In this document: positions 1 through 10,924 of the stretch, one piece after another
Layout: every line of letters begins with the position of its first letter
Position numbering within the stretch: position 1 is the first letter of the stretch
DNA from: Tupaia tana
Taxonomy: Eukaryota; Chordata; Mammalia; Scandentia; Tupaiidae
NCBI GenBank assembly: GCA_026018925.1
Contig: JAKSZU010000002.1
Span: forward strand, 50,457,337-50,521,336
Direction: 5' to 3'
DNA length: 64,000 bases
Position numbers and translations under genes: made by a program
Notes under the pieces: model-generated
What the model saw: the letters and a program-made list of their open reading frames with translations, nothing else
Told to the model about the DNA's origin: nothing
The model's database searches: none

Positions 1-222
1 TTATATGTAACACATCTTAGCGTCTCTGATCAGTTTATGGCTAAGTCATATTTCACACGCAAAAAAATGTGTTTTAACAAATATCTAACTTTCTGTGTTT
101 CCTTTTTGCTATTATACAAAAAATGCTAAAATAAACTTCTATGCACTATTTTTTTTACATGGGGAAATATTTGTAAGATTAATTTCTAGTGGACTTGTTG
201 GCTCAAAAGCTATATGCATTTA

Positions 223-374
223 GGGGCCAGCAGAAAGCATGATGGTTGGGGTGCTAGATTCCCACATGGCTGACTGTGGTTTGCTTTTTTACTTTCTCTT
301 TCTGTAGCTGTCTCTCTCTGGTCAAATTAAAAAATAAGAAATGAAATTAAATAAATTAATTCTTAAAATAAAGT
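223..374 (+). mobile_element. B-type SINE
   Basis: Head GGGGCCAGCAG, end TGGTCAAATTAAA. The 10-bp target duplication ATATGCATTT flanks it (212-221 and 376-385). Confidence 0.85.
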
Positions 375-510
375 GATATGCATTTGAAAGACTAACAGAA
401 TCACCAAAGTGCCCTTCTTAAAGGTTGTACCAGTTTTACTACCATCAACAGGTTTTTTAAATTCCTATTTCTTACTACTTTCACCAATACTTGGTGTTAA
501 AATTTAATGC

Positions 511-777
511 CTGGGGGCCAACAGGTGGTGTGGTGGTTAAGGTGCTGGATTCCCACCTACATGGCTGGCTGCGGTTCGAGTCCCAGACCCAGCGGCTTGA
601 AAATCAAGCCTAGTGCATGTGTATGCATGCCTAAAATCGTGAGAGGAGAATGGAGAAGGGACTACAGAGCTACCATTACCCCAGGGTATGATTTCTCATT
701 TTCCCTCTATCTCTTTTCTCTGGTGACTGTACACACTCTGTGGCAAGAACCTTAAAAAAAAAAAAAAAAAAAAAAAG
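511..777 (+). mobile_element. A-type SINE, diverged
   Basis: Intact B box GGTTCGAGTCC and a tail of about 23 A. Confidence 0.85.
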
Positions 778-990
778 ACGACAAAAAAATTCGTTTTGGA
801 TTATTTGGCAAGGATAGCGTGGCTCCATAATTTAAGAACCTCATAAAATGAGATGAAGATTTTCTATTCTAAAGTCAAAGTTCAAAAATAAAAGTTATAA
901 TTTAGGACTAAGTTGCCTTATCTATAAAAAATAATTTGATACACCTCCAAGAATAAATAGTATGAAATAGTTTACCACCTATACAAGTGG

Positions 991-1110
991 ACTCCTAAAA
1001 GTTCATGGAAAAATAGAGTTAAAATTTATTTTGGTACTCCAAAAAAAAAGAAGTTGAAATTCATGTTACTTTTCTCATAATATGTTTGTTCTATAAACTT
1101 TTTGAGAACT
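991..1110. mobile_element. Palindromic mariner-type MITE (MARNA-like)
   Basis: It has the AAGTTCATGGAAAAATAGA...TTTATTTTGGT...TCATAATATG...AAACTTTTTGAGA pattern of an old mariner-derived palindrome. Related copies lie at 6326 and 8873. Confidence 0.55.
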
Positions 1111-1655
1111 GCTCATATTATGAAAGAATTAAGCTGAGCTGTTTCCTCAAAGCATAAAATATCACCTGGAAAACTCTTTAAAAAATGAAAATGGATGTTC
1201 AATGAGTCTTAATACTCTAATGCATGAGTAATACAAATATTAATAGAGTCTTTTCTTTTCTAGTCAGTAATTAGCTATAATAAGAGAACTAGACAATGAT
1301 ATTAAACACTATATACATGCATGCTTTAAATTAGCAGACTGACAGCAGTGTCATTACAATACTTTATTCCTTTCATAAAGCACCACAAAGAGTGATTGTT
1401 CTAACAGCCTGACAGTACTCAAATCACTAACATAAAAATGTTCTTTTTATTAGAAATGGAAAGTAACGCGTTGTCTAAGAATCCTCATAATAAATCATGG
1501 TTAAGCACATGGGTCACAGAAAGAGCTGCAAGTTGCCATTAAAAGTTCAATACAAAATTAAGTCAGCACAATTTAAAGTATTTTCTGGTGAGCAGACCCT
1601 CTTTGACTGTTAGGTACTATCAGTATTTGTGGTAGAGGTGGAGAGCAAAGTATTC
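1111..1655. other. No recognisable feature
   Basis: AT-rich single-copy-looking sequence with no long ORF and no repeat I recognise; presumed SNX3 intron 1. The same holds for 777-990. Confidence 0.5.
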
Positions 1656-1670
1656 TGGTTCTTTACTTTG

Positions 1671-1952
1671 TTTTTTGTTTTTTTTTTTTTTTTCTTTTTT
1701 TGGAGAGGTTTTTGCTATAGGGCGCGTGCGCTCGCCAGACAGAGAGAGAGAGACAGAGAGATAGAAAGCAGGAAATCACCCCCCAGGGGGGATGGCCACG
1801 CCGCAATCCCTTCTCCTCCATTCTCCTCTCGGGATCTTGGGCACGCACGCACACGCGCCCGGCGTGAGTTTAAGCTGCCGGGTCCGAGACTCGAACCGCG
1901 GTCGACTACGTGGGAGTCCAGCGACATAGCCATTACGCTAACTGCTGGTCCC
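1671..1952 (-). mobile_element. A-type SINE, young
   Basis: A perfect 15-bp target duplication TGGTTCTTTACTTTG (1656-1670, 1953-1967) and CpG-rich, little-decayed sequence suggest recent insertion. Confidence 0.95.
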
Positions 1953-2199
1953 TGGTTCTTTACTTTGTAAGTTAGATCATTTCAGAGTACTCTGTCTAAT
2001 CTTCTTTCTCCCTATACTTCCCACTTCTTGCCCTCTCCTCTGAAATGTATGGTTGGTAAGAAAAATAAACATCTTTTACCTCTAGCCCCCAAACTCTAAT
2101 TCAGAATATGGTAAATAAGATATTTTAAGACATGACATTAATAAATATTAATTATGAAGACTCACAAGTCAGTCCACTGATGTTATTCAGAATACTTTT

Positions 2200-2456
2200 T
2201 TTTTTGTTTGGAGAGGTTTTTGCTATAGGGCGCGTGCACTCGCCAGACAGAGAGAGACAGAGAGACAGAAAGCGAGAAATCACCCCCCAGGGGGGATGGC
2301 CACGCCGCAATCCCTTCTTCTCCATTCTCCTCTCGGGATCTTGGGCACGCATGCACGCACGCCCGGCGTGAGTTTAAGCCACTGGGTCCAGTACTTGAAC
2401 CGTGGTCGACTGTGTGGGAGTCCAGTGACATAGCCATTATGCCAACTGCTGGTCCC
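2200..2456 (-). mobile_element. A-type SINE
   Basis: Target duplication GTTATTCAGAATACTTTT with one mismatch (2182-2199, 2457-2474). Confidence 0.93.
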
Positions 2457-2513
2457 GTTATTCAAAATACTTTTAAGTACATAGCATAAATGGCATTAGG
2501 AATCTACCATAGG

Positions 2514-2790
2514 AAGGGCCAGCTAATGGTATAGTGATTAAGGTGGCCAGATCCCAACAAGGTGACTGCAAAGTTTGAGTCCCAGACCTGGTGGCTTGAA
2601 AAACATACCAGGCACAGGTGTGTGGGTGCCCAAAATTTTGAGATGAGAATGGCAAAAAAGGGAATGTGGCATGGCCATCCCTCCCTGGGGAAGAAGCGAT
2701 TTCTCATTTTCCTTTTCTGTCTGTCTTTCTCTCTCTCTCTGGCAAGCATATGGGCCTAAAGCAAAACAAAAGAACTAACAAACAAAAACT
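2514..2790 (+). mobile_element. Older A/C-type SINE
   Basis: GGGCCAGCTAATGG head, TTTGAGTCCCAG B box, and a CTTGAAAAACATACCAGGC middle, which is typical of the older subfamily. Confidence 0.8.
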
Positions 2791-2796
2791 ACCATG

Positions 2797-2940
2797 GGAG
2801 TCCAGACAGTGGCACAGTTGATAAAATGTAACACTGTGAGGCTGACCCACATGGAAAGGTCCTAGGTTCACATCTAGAGACCACACTGATTACTAAGGGA
2901 TGGCTGATGCTGGGAGTGGATATAAATCACTTCTGAAAAA
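2797..2940 (+). mobile_element. D-type SINE fragment
   Basis: It shares CTGTGAGGCTGACCCACATGG and CTAGAGACC with the D copy at 13073. Confidence 0.6.
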
Positions 2941-2945
2941 GGGTA

Positions 2946-3165
2946 TGCCAGATGGCGGCAAGCGGCAGAGCACAATGCTCTCATGAGGCAATCCCATATA
3001 GGAGGATTCCCGGCACAAGTCCAGAGACCTCTCTAGCATTTCAGGCACAAGTTTATCCATGATCATGATGGTGATCTGGGCTGGATGAAGACTCAGAGAG
3101 GATAGCAGTGTGAAGATCCTGTCTGTGGGTGAGTCTCTCTCTCCCTCGTTCATGAAAAAAACAAA
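2946..3165 (+). mobile_element. D-type SINE
   Basis: AGATGGCGGCAAGCGGCAG head, GTCCAGAGACCTCTC, and a TCTCTCTCCCTCGTTCATGA end. It is a distinct family from A/B. Confidence 0.7.
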
Positions 3166-3171
3166 CAAACA

Positions 3172-3457
3172 GGGACCAGCAGTTAGCGTAATGGCTATGT
3201 CGCTGGAATCCCATGTAGTTGAACGTGGTTCGAGTCCCGGACCCAGTGGCTTAAAACTCACACTGGGCGCGTGTGTACCCGTGCATGCCCGAGATCCCGA
3301 GAGGAGAATGGAGGAGAAGGGATTGTGGCGTGGCCATCCCCCCTGGGGGGTGATTTCTCGCTTTCTGTCTATCTCTCTCTGTCTGGGGAGTGCATGCGCC
3401 CTATGGCAAAAACCTCTCCAAAAACAAACAAAACAAACAGATAAATTAAAAAAAAAA
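3172..3457 (+). mobile_element. A-type SINE
   Basis: Near-complete copy abutting the D element's A-rich tail. Confidence 0.92.
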
Positions 3458-3662
3458 TACTTTACCAGGAATATCACATTATGGAAAATACTGAGTATTG
3501 AGTATACTGATATAGTCCCTGCCTTGGTTGACTTTATAACATACTTAAGGACTGTAAGAGGATATCGAATCCGAATTAAGTGCCACAACTTGAAGATAGG
3601 TCAGGATAAGGAGAGGGCAATTAAGGATACTAGAATATTGTTGGGGAAGTTTCTGTAGATAG

Positions 3663-3950
3663 CAGGGTAGCTCCCACTTCTCATGGAGGAATACATTCCA
3701 AGATCTCCAGTGGATGCCTAAAAACTTGATATATACTATATGTTTTCCTATACATGTAAACCCATGATAACATTTAATTTTTGAATTAGGCATAAAAATA
3801 AATCAACAATAAAATATATTATGTCATAATAATAAACTGTAATAAAAGTTAACCAAATATGGTCTTTCTCAAAAAATCTTGTACTGTACTCATTTGTTTT
3901 AAAACCATAGCTGACCACAAAAAGCAATACCGCAGATAGGGTGAGACATA
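3663..3950 (+). mobile_element. Tigger-like (pogo) non-autonomous DNA transposon
   Basis: Diverged match to the well-known ...GATACGTTCCAAGACCCCCAGTGGATGCC family (here ATACATTCCAAGATCTCCAGTGG). It has a TATATACTATG stretch and a far end (GCTGACCAC...ACCGCAGATAGGGTG) resembling the inverted terminal half. Confidence 0.7.
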
Positions 3951-3954
3951 ATTC

Positions 3955-4450
3955 TAGGAATATATTTTCCCCCCAAAAGAGTATTTATTTTACTGAGAGG
4001 AAAGTGTACTTTCTTTAGGGTCTTGTCATGCCGTGATGCCTTTCCCTTACTCCCCCAGCTAGTCAGGATCTTGGGCGTGCACACACAGTGTTTCAGGTCA
4101 ACTCAAGATTGGAAATCATAGAGAACCAGCAGTTAGCGTAATGGCTATGTCGCTGGACTCCCACGTAGTCGACCGCGGTTCGCGTCCCGGACCCGGTGGC
4201 TTAAAACTCACGCCGGGTGCGTGTGCGTGCGTGCCCAGGATCCTGAGAGGAGAAGGGATTGCGGCGTGACCAACCCCCTGGGGGGTGATTTCTCACTTTC
4301 TGTCTCTATGTCTCTCTCTGTCTGTCTGGCGAGCGCACGCGCCCTATAGCAAAAACCTCTCAAAAAAAAAAAAAAAATTGGAAGTCATAGTCAGTGATGT
4401 TCCCAGCACTGCAGATCAGTACACCACCACCTGTACTATGGCTGGGCCAG
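3955..4450 (-). mobile_element. Old SINE (CTAGTCAGGATC type), split by an A-type SINE
   Basis: CTAGTCAGGATCTTGGGC at 4060 and CTGCAGATCAGTA...GCTGGGCC at 4412-4448 match the order seen in the copy at 49900-50142. An A-type SINE (4123-4376) divides it. Confidence 0.55.
4123..4376 (+). mobile_element. A-type SINE
   Basis: Flanked by ATTGGAAATCATAG / ATTGGAAGTCATAG. Confidence 0.93.
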
Positions 4451-4589
4451 GGAATACATTATGATAAAGACATGCATGTTTGAACTTTTAGGCTCAGAGG
4501 TATTAAGAGGAAAAAATGTTTCTAATTATACTTTTAACTGATTATAAAATGTGTTACAAGGTACATGCCCTTGCTAAAGACAGAGACTT

Positions 4590-4854
4590 TTTTTTTTTAA
4601 GATTTTTTTTAGATTTTTGCCATAGGGTACATGCACTTACCACTGACAAAGAGAAAGGGACAGTGATAAATCTCCCCCCAAGGGGGATGGCCACACTGCA
4701 ATCCCTTTTCTTCCTCCTCTATTCTCCTCTGGGACTTTGGGCATGCACATACATGCACCTGGCATATTTTTCAAGCCACTGGGTCCAGGACTCAAACTGC
4801 AGAATTATTAATCTGGGATCCAGTGCCTTAACCACTATGCAACCTATTGGCCCA
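4590..4854 (-). mobile_element. Old A-type SINE
   Basis: Diverged but complete, from TTTTTGCCATAGGG to TTGGCCCA. Confidence 0.85.
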
Positions 4855-5363
4855 TGGACAAAGATACTACTTAATCATAACTACTGGAGGTGTCTCATTG
4901 GTTTGGAGCGGGATATAATAAAGTCCCATGTGGAGGGGTATTGCTGAAAACAAGCGATATTGGCGGCAACAACTGGGAAAGGCCTATATTCTAACAACCC
5001 AAGATTACAATACTGGGGCAAGCAATAAACCAACAAAACTGCCCTCAGTTTAGCTGGGTGATCTTGAGTATTATACAACTATGGTGGGCCTTGATAAGTT
5101 CCCACTTACCCCAGTGGTCTGAAAAGTCATTGGCTTATCCAAAGCTGCCCACAATTCAGGAAAGTCTGGAAATGACTCTATTTATGTATACATGCATGGC
5201 TGAATGTGAGGCCTTTCACAGGTATAAAAAAGCCACAGACACAGGAACACCTGGCACAAAGTAAAAGCTGGGACAATGTTATAAATTGCCTGAACTTTGC
5301 ATTCACTCTCCACTCTACATACAGATTGACAGAGAAAGGTAATAAAGCCTTATTCGTTTCCAC
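4855..5363. other. No recognisable feature
   Basis: No repeat or gene recognised. Confidence 0.45.
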
Positions 5364-5379
5364 TTTCATGTACAATCTT

Positions 5380-5641
5380 TTTTTTTTTTTCGAGAGAGAT
5401 TTTTGCTATAGGGCATATGCACTCACTAGAGAGAGATGAAGAGAGAAAGACAGAAAGTGAGAAATCACTCCCTGGGGGGGATGGCCACACTGCAATCCGT
5501 TCTCCTCCATTCTCCTCTTGGAATTTTAGGCACACACATGCGTGCCCTGTGTGAGGTTTAAGCTTCTAGGTCCAGGACACGAACAGCAGTTGACTACATG
5601 GAAGTCTAGTGATGTAACCATTATGCCATCTGCTGGTCCTC
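5380..5641 (-). mobile_element. A-type SINE (older of a pair)
   Basis: It shares target TTTCATGTACAATCT with the following SINE; see 5657-5910. Confidence 0.92.
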
Positions 5642-5656
5642 TTTTATGCACAATCT

Positions 5657-5910
5657 CTTTTTTTTTTTTTTAAGAGGTTTTTGCTATAGGGCGTGTGCGC
5701 TCGCCAGACAGACAGAGACAGAAAGCGAGAAATCACCCCCCAGAGGGGATGGCCACGCTGCAATCTCTTTCCCTCCGTTCTCCTCTCGGGATCTTGGGCA
5801 CGCACGCACATGCGCCCGGTGTGAGTTTTAAGTCACCCGGTCTGGGACGCGAACCGCGGTCGACGACGTGGGAGTCCAGCGACATAGCCATTACGCTAAC
5901 TGCTGGTCCC
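5657..5910 (-). mobile_element. A-type SINE (younger of a pair)
   Basis: Its two flanks (5642-5656, 5911-5925) are identical, TTTTATGCACAATCT. The outer flank of the older copy differs by two bases, so this one inserted later into the older copy's duplicated target. Confidence 0.94.
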
Positions 5911-6011
5911 TTTTATGCACAATCTTTAAACAAGTATCAACTAGTTCCTAAGCTAAACTGATCCAGGTGTGACCCTAGGGAGCCAAGCTTTCAAAAAAAA
6001 AAAAAGAAGAG

Positions 6012-6268
6012 GGACCAGCAGTTAGTTAATGGCTATGTTGCTGAATTCCCATGTAGCCAACCGTGGTTCGAGTCCCGGACCCAGTGGCTTAAACTCACGC
6101 TGGGCGCATGTGTGTGCATGCGTGCCCAAGGCCCCAAGAGGAGAAAGGAGGAAAAGGTATTGCGGCGTGGATTTCTCGCTTTCTGTCTCTCTGTCTCTGT
6201 CTGTCTTTCTGGCGAGCACATGTGCCCTATAGCAAAAACCTCTCCAAAAAAAAGGAAAAAGAAAACCC
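6012..6268 (+). mobile_element. A-type SINE
   Basis: Full head and end with a short internal deletion around 6170. Confidence 0.9.
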
Positions 6269-6325
6269 AAACTGAGCAGAATTATCAGCGGGCTCACACT
6301 AATAAGTCTTTAAACACATAAATAT

Positions 6326-6432
6326 GGGAAACTAAAATTAAAGTCTGAGTTAATTTTGGTGCAAAAAATTCTGAAATTCATGCACAGTTTTTTCATAAAA
6401 TGCATTTTCCATAAACCTTTTGAAAGACTTTT
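6326..6432. mobile_element. Palindromic mariner-type MITE (MARNA-like)
   Basis: TTAATTTTGGTGCAAAAAATT...TGAAATTCATGCACAG...TTTTTTCATAA...CATAAACCTTTTGAAAG. Confidence 0.6.
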
Positions 6433-6444
6433 ACATTTTCTAAA

Positions 6445-7445
6445 ATGTTAAATTTAATAAAAAATTATGAGGCATTCAAATAAATTAGAAAGTGTAAGCC
6501 ATATATTGGGGGCAAAAGTCAACACAAACCATCTCTGAGGAGACTCAACTTTTGGGCTTAAAATGACAAGGATTTCAGAGCAGCTAACAAGGATTTCGAA
6601 GCAGCTATCAGGAACTATGTTCAAAGAACTAGAGGAAATCATGCTTATAGATTTAAAAGAAAAATAACAATGAATGTATGAATATAGAATCTCAACAAAA
6701 AGATATTATAAAGATCATTAAATTGGAATTCTGGAGTTAAAAAGTATACGAACTAAAGGAAAACTTTACTGAAGGGGCTCAACAACAGGCATGAAGTGGC
6801 TGATAAAAGAATCTACAAACTTGAAGATACATCAAGAAACTATCCATTCTGGGGCCAGTAGATGGCATGGTGGTTAAGGACGCTGGACTCCCACATGGCC
6901 AACCACAGTTCGAGTCCTGGACCTGGCAGCTTGCTTTCTCACTTTCTCTCTCTCTTTCACTCTGTCCCTCTCTGGTCAAATGTAAAAATAAATAAGTAAG
7001 TAGTTAAGTAATTCTTCAAAAAAAAAGAAAGAAAGAAACTATCCATTCTGAAGAACAGAAAGAAAAAAGTGAACAATGAACAGAGCCTCAGAGACCTGTG
7101 GGACACCATCAGGTATGTAATGGAAATCCTGTAATGACAGAGGGAAACAAGAAACAAAAGCTGAAAAGCCCCCAAATTTGACTAAATCTTTAAATATACA
7201 TATCCAAAAAGCTCCATGAACTCTAATAGGATAAACACAAAGAAATCTACACCTCACAATCATCACAGTCAAACTGTTGAAAGTCAAAGACAAGCAAAAT
7301 CTTCACAATACTATAGTCAGGGAAAAAGGACTCATCACATATAGGGGACAGATTAACGAGTGACTTCTCACTTGAAACAGCGGGACCAGGAAACACTGGC
7401 ACATTCAAAGTGCTGAAAGTAAAAAAAAGGAACAAAGAATTCCAA
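6445..7445 (+). mobile_element. Old L1 (L1M-type), ORF1 region
   Basis: It follows mammalian L1 ORF1 order: a coiled-coil segment (GAATCTCAACAAAAAGATA), AACAGAGCCTCAGAGACCTG (ORF1p QSLRDLW motif), then the RRM/C-terminal approach. It is full of stops and frameshifts. A B-type SINE (6852-7032) interrupts it. It continues at 8666, 9530 and 10435. Confidence 0.85.
6852..7032 (+). mobile_element. B-type SINE in L1
   Basis: Perfect 18-bp target duplication AAGAAACTATCCATTCTG (6834-6851, 7033-7050). Confidence 0.95.
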
Positions 7446-7925
7446 GTGTAGTGTGTGGCAGGCAGAATTCTAAGATGATTCCCCAAACCTTCATCTCCTG
7501 GTGTATAAACCTCTATGAATGCAGGCAATGCCTGTATGATGGATGCTACTTTCATGATCACGTTATATTTGTACAGCAAAGGTGAGAGGATTTAACAGAT
7601 GTAATTAACCAGTGTGCCTTTGAGTTCATCAAAAGGGATATATTTAAGGGTACCCTTGACATAATCAGGTGAGGCCCTTAAAAGAGGGCATTAGCATTCC
7701 CTAAGATCAGAGATTTTATCACTACCCTTGAAGCTATATAAAGGCTGCTATAAGTTCTACTGCTGCAAGAAAATTAATTTGGACAACTATGTGAGCCTTG
7801 AAGAGAACCCCAAGCCTCAGATAAAATTACAACTTTGGCTAACCTCTTGAGTGCGGGTGTTAAGACCCAGAGCAATGGGCCCAGTTAAGAAATACTCAGA
7901 CTTCTGATTTACAGAAATTGGTAAG

Positions 7926-8110
7926 ACAGGGCCTGCAGGTGGCATGGTGGTTAAGGGCACTGGACTCCCACATGGCTGACCATGGACCCCAACCTGGAGG
8001 TTTGCTTTCTAACTTTCCCTGTCTCTCTCTCACTCTGTACTTCTTTGGTCAAATTAAAATAAATAAATTTTTAAAAATAAAGTTAAATAAAATAATTATT
8101 TTAAAATAAT
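7926..8110 (+). mobile_element. B-type SINE in the LTR
   Basis: GGCCTGCAGGTGGCATGG head, TTGGTCAAATTAAAAT tail. Confidence 0.88.
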
Positions 8111-8149
8111 TGGAACAATAATATTTGGTGGCTTACCTTTTAAAGTTTA

Positions 8150-8345
8150 CTTATTTCTTCCATGGGAGAGACACGGAGGAAAAGGTACAGTCTTCACACT
8201 GCAGTCCACCCCTAGCTAGCCCTGGATTATGAGCACATGTGCCTCGTGTATTCAGGGAGCTCTCTGGATGCAAACTAGAACCTTCCCATGTGGATCTGCC
8301 TCAAAGAGTATTTCATTACTGTTGAGCCACTGTCTGGCCTCCTAT
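8150..8345 (-). mobile_element. D-type SINE, old
   Basis: TTTCTTCCATGGGAGAGAC (reverse of the D tail) through GCCACTGTCTGGCC. Confidence 0.6.
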
Positions 8346-8600
8346 ATATATTTTTTTTTAATCTATTTTTTTTTAAAAAAGAATCACTTAACTTTTATTT
8401 ATTTATTTATTTAAATTCATTCCTTCCTTCCTTCCTTCCTTCCCTCCCTCCCTTCCTTTTTCTTTCTTTTTAATTTGACCAGAGAAGGACAGTGAGTGAG
8501 AGAGAGAAAGCAAGCTGCCAGGTCTGGGACTTGAACCTTGGTCGGCCATGCAGGAGGAGTCTAGTGCCCTTAATCCCCACACCACCTGCCGGCCTCCATA
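8346..8600 (-). mobile_element. B-type SINE with expanded tail microsatellite
   Basis: TTTGACCAGAGAAGG ... CCTGCCGGCC. Its tail has expanded into (TTTA)n and (CTTC)n at about 8396-8457. Confidence 0.88.
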
Positions 8601-8665
8601 TATGTTGGTGTTTTAAGGTGTGATATTTAGGGTAATTTTTAATGCTGCAATGAAAATTAATATAC

Positions 8666-8870
8666 CAAAAAATTATCCATCAAAAATTAAAATTATATGA
8701 CAATTCTAAATTAACTAAGACTGAGAATTTATAGTTAGCAGACTTGCCTCACAAAAAATACTTCAGACAACTCTTCAGGCTGCAAAGAAATGATACCAGA
8801 TAGTAACTAGACTCTACATGAAAAAATAAAGAGTAGCAGAAAAGGTAATTACATAGTTTAATATCTAAGA
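8666..8870 (+). mobile_element. Old L1, end of ORF1 (continuation)
   Basis: CTTCAGACAACTCTTCAGGCTGCAAAGAAATGA...AACTAGACTCTACATGAAAAAATAAAGA is the known junction at the 3' end of L1M ORF1. Confidence 0.75.
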
Positions 8871-8872
8871 GG

Positions 8873-8985
8873 GGTCTTCAGAAAGTTTATTAAAAAATAT
8901 ATAAAAAACTATACCTATTTCAAGGCTTTCTGAACCCAAATAAACTACTTTAATTCCATTTTTCCACAAACTGTTTAAAATCTCT
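8873..8985. mobile_element. Palindromic mariner-type MITE (MARNA-like), reverse
   Basis: CTTCAGAAAGTTTATT...GGCTTTCTGAACCCAAATAAACTACTTTAATTCCATTTTTCCACAAACT. Confidence 0.5.
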
Positions 8986-9027
8986 TTATATTTTCCTCTT
9001 TTCTCTGATTAAAAAGACAAATGCACT

Positions 9028-9120
9028 GGGCTAGCTCCATAGTGTAGCTGTTAGGCAATGAGCAGAAGTCAGATCCCACAGGGCCAACCAGGGCTCAAGT
9101 CTTGGCCCTATGGGTTAAAA
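9028..9120 (+). mobile_element. C-type SINE, 5' fragment
   Basis: GGGCTAGCTCCATAG...CAGATCCCACAGGGCCAACC; only the tRNA-like head remains. Confidence 0.6.
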
Positions 9121-9128
9121 AAAAGTTG

Positions 9129-9402
9129 GGGGACCAGCAGTTGGCGTAATGGCCATGTCACTGGCCTCCCCACGCAGTCAACCGCAGTTTGAGTCCTGGA
9201 CCCAATGGCTTACTCATGCCCGGTGCGTGTGCGCGCACACACACACCAAAGATCCCGAGAGGAGAATGGAGGAGAAGGGATTGCTGCATGGCCATACCCC
9301 CTGGGGGGTGATTTCTCGCTTTCTGTCTGTCTCTCTCCATCTTTCTGGCGAACGCACACGCCTTATAGCAAAAACCTCTCAAAAACAAACAAACAAACAA
9401 AA
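9129..9402 (+). mobile_element. A-type SINE
   Basis: Complete, with a (CAAA)n tail. Confidence 0.9.
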
Positions 9403-9529
9403 TCCCCCGTTGGGCCTCGTATCCTGATGGAATGGGAAACTGGAGGAAAAGGTCCTAATCCTTTCCTGTGTATATACGTGCCCTCTGGCATGGGGATAAA
9501 AAAAAGACAACCACACAAAACAATTATAA

Positions 9530-9726
9530 AGCTGTATTACTGATCATATAACCTAAAGATGTAATATACGTGAACAGTGCAAAGGACAAGGCAGGGAATG
9601 GAAACATCCAAGAGCAAAGTTTCCATATTTTTCTGGAATTTAATTAATATTAATCTGAAGTATACTATTAAAAAATGAAGCATACAGTAATTCTTAGAGC
9701 ACCCAAAAAGTTGATCTAAGTAATTT
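9530..9726 (+). mobile_element. Old L1, inter-ORF region (continuation)
   Basis: GAGCAAAGTTTCCATATTTTTCTGGAATTTAATTAATATTAATCTGAAGTATACT matches the L1M spacer between ORF1 and ORF2. Confidence 0.65.
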
Positions 9727-10144
9727 TTTTAAAAAAAGTTTTTGCCATAAGGGAGACCAGCAGGTGGTATGGAGATTAAGGGTGCCGGACTCCCTCACGG
9801 CCCAGCGTGGTTTGAGTCCCAGACCTGGTAGCTCTCTCTCTCTCTCTTCAATCTCTAGTACAAATTGAAAAATAATGATAATAAATAAATAATACTTTAA
9901 AAAAAAGTTTTTGCCATAGGGTGCATGTGCTCACTGTAGAGAGACAGAGACAAGGAAAGTGAGAAGTCACCTTTCTGGGGGGATGGCCACACTGCAATCC
10001 CATCTGCTCCATTCTCCTCTCAGGATTTGGGGCACACACACACACATAAGCGCCTGGTGTGATTTTTCAAGCCACTGGATCCACTACTTGAACCATGTTC
10101 GGCCATGTGGAAACACAGTATCTTAAACACCATGCCACCTGCTG
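9727..10144 (-). mobile_element. A-type SINE split by a B-type SINE
   Basis: The A element's tail is duplicated (AAAAAAAGTTTTTGCCATA at 9733 and again at about 9900) around the inserted B copy. Confidence 0.85.
9753..9899 (+). mobile_element. B-type SINE nested in an A-type SINE
   Basis: GAGACCAGCAGGTGGTATGG head. The flanking duplication is AAAAAAGTTTTTGCCATA. Confidence 0.85.
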
Positions 10145-10184
10145 CCTAATAAAATTTTTTATTTTACTTTTTATTTATTATTAA

Positions 10185-10432
10185 TTTAAAAGAGAGATTT
10201 TTGCTATAGGGTGCACTTGCTTGCTAGAGAGGGAGTTAGAGAGACAGAAAGCAAGAAATCACCCCCTGGGGGGATGGCCATGCTACAGTCCCTTCTCTGC
10301 TTTCCTCTTAGGATTTTGGGCACACATGCACATGCACCTGGCATGAGTTTTAAGCTGCCGAGTCTGGGACTTGAACGGCGGACGACCACGTGGAAGTCTA
10401 GCAACATAACCATTACGCTATCTACTTGTCCC
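10185..10432 (-). mobile_element. A-type SINE
   Basis: GAGATTTTTGCTATAGGG to CTACTTGTCCCC. Confidence 0.9.
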
Positions 10433-10434
10433 CC

Positions 10435-10855
10435 AATAATAATTTGTAAAGTAAAAGAAAAAAACACTCAGGAATTAAAGTGACACCCTAAAAAATACCT
10501 TTTTGACACAAAAGGCAGGAAGAGAGGAAAAGAAAAACAACATCATAAACACAAACAAAACATATCAAAATGATTGATGTCAATCCAATCACATACATAA
10601 TTTCATTAAAAGTAGAGAGTGTCAGATTGGACAAAAAAAAAAGAAACAAGATCCCTTTATATCTGTCTATAAGAGAAGCACTTAAGATTCAAAAAAAAAA
10701 AAAAAAAAAAAGAAAAACAGGTTTAAAAAGTAAAAGGACAGAAAACTATACACCCTAAAAAATGAACATTAGAAATCTGGAGTGACTACATCAGTATCAA
10801 AGAAAACAGACTCTAAGACACAGTAAGAACAAGGGCTGCGGATCTCAGTAAAACA
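10435..10855 (+). mobile_element. Old L1, 5' part of ORF2 (continuation)
   Basis: GATTGATGTCAATCCAATC...AGTGTCAGATTGGACAAAA...AAGATCC...TGTCTATAAGAGAAGCACTTAAGATTCAAA follows the endonuclease-domain DNA of L1 ORF2. It is truncated by about 10855 and has many stops. Confidence 0.8.
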
Positions 10856-10924
10856 TCACTGCTTTTTCTCCCATACATTGGTAACCTGAAGCAAAACATT
10901 ATACAAATTTAAACTGCTACTTCT

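Larger units (their letters stand above)
7452..8665 (+). mobile_element. MLT1-like LTR (ERVL-MaLR) in L1, split by three SINEs
   Basis: Left part 7452-7925 has the MLT1 order: a GGCAGAATTCTAAGATG start, AACAGATGTAATTAA, AGGTGAGGCCCTTAAAA, CAGACTTCTGATTTACAGAA. The 3' end (GTGTTTTAAGGTGTGATATTTAGGGTAATTTTTAATGC...) is at about 8608-8665. The gap is filled by SINEs at 7926, 8150 and 8346. The L1 resumes immediately after. Confidence 0.8.

Noticed and set aside
1629..1970. Open frames of 60-230 codons across A-type SINEs on either strand
   Set aside because: They recur in every SINE copy with the same peptide phrases and are by-products of the repeat consensus, not genes.
3200..3240. tRNA genes suggested by the GGTTCGAGTCC B box
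   Set aside because: The heads are SINE 5' ends: no acceptor-stem pairing, and they continue into SINE bodies.
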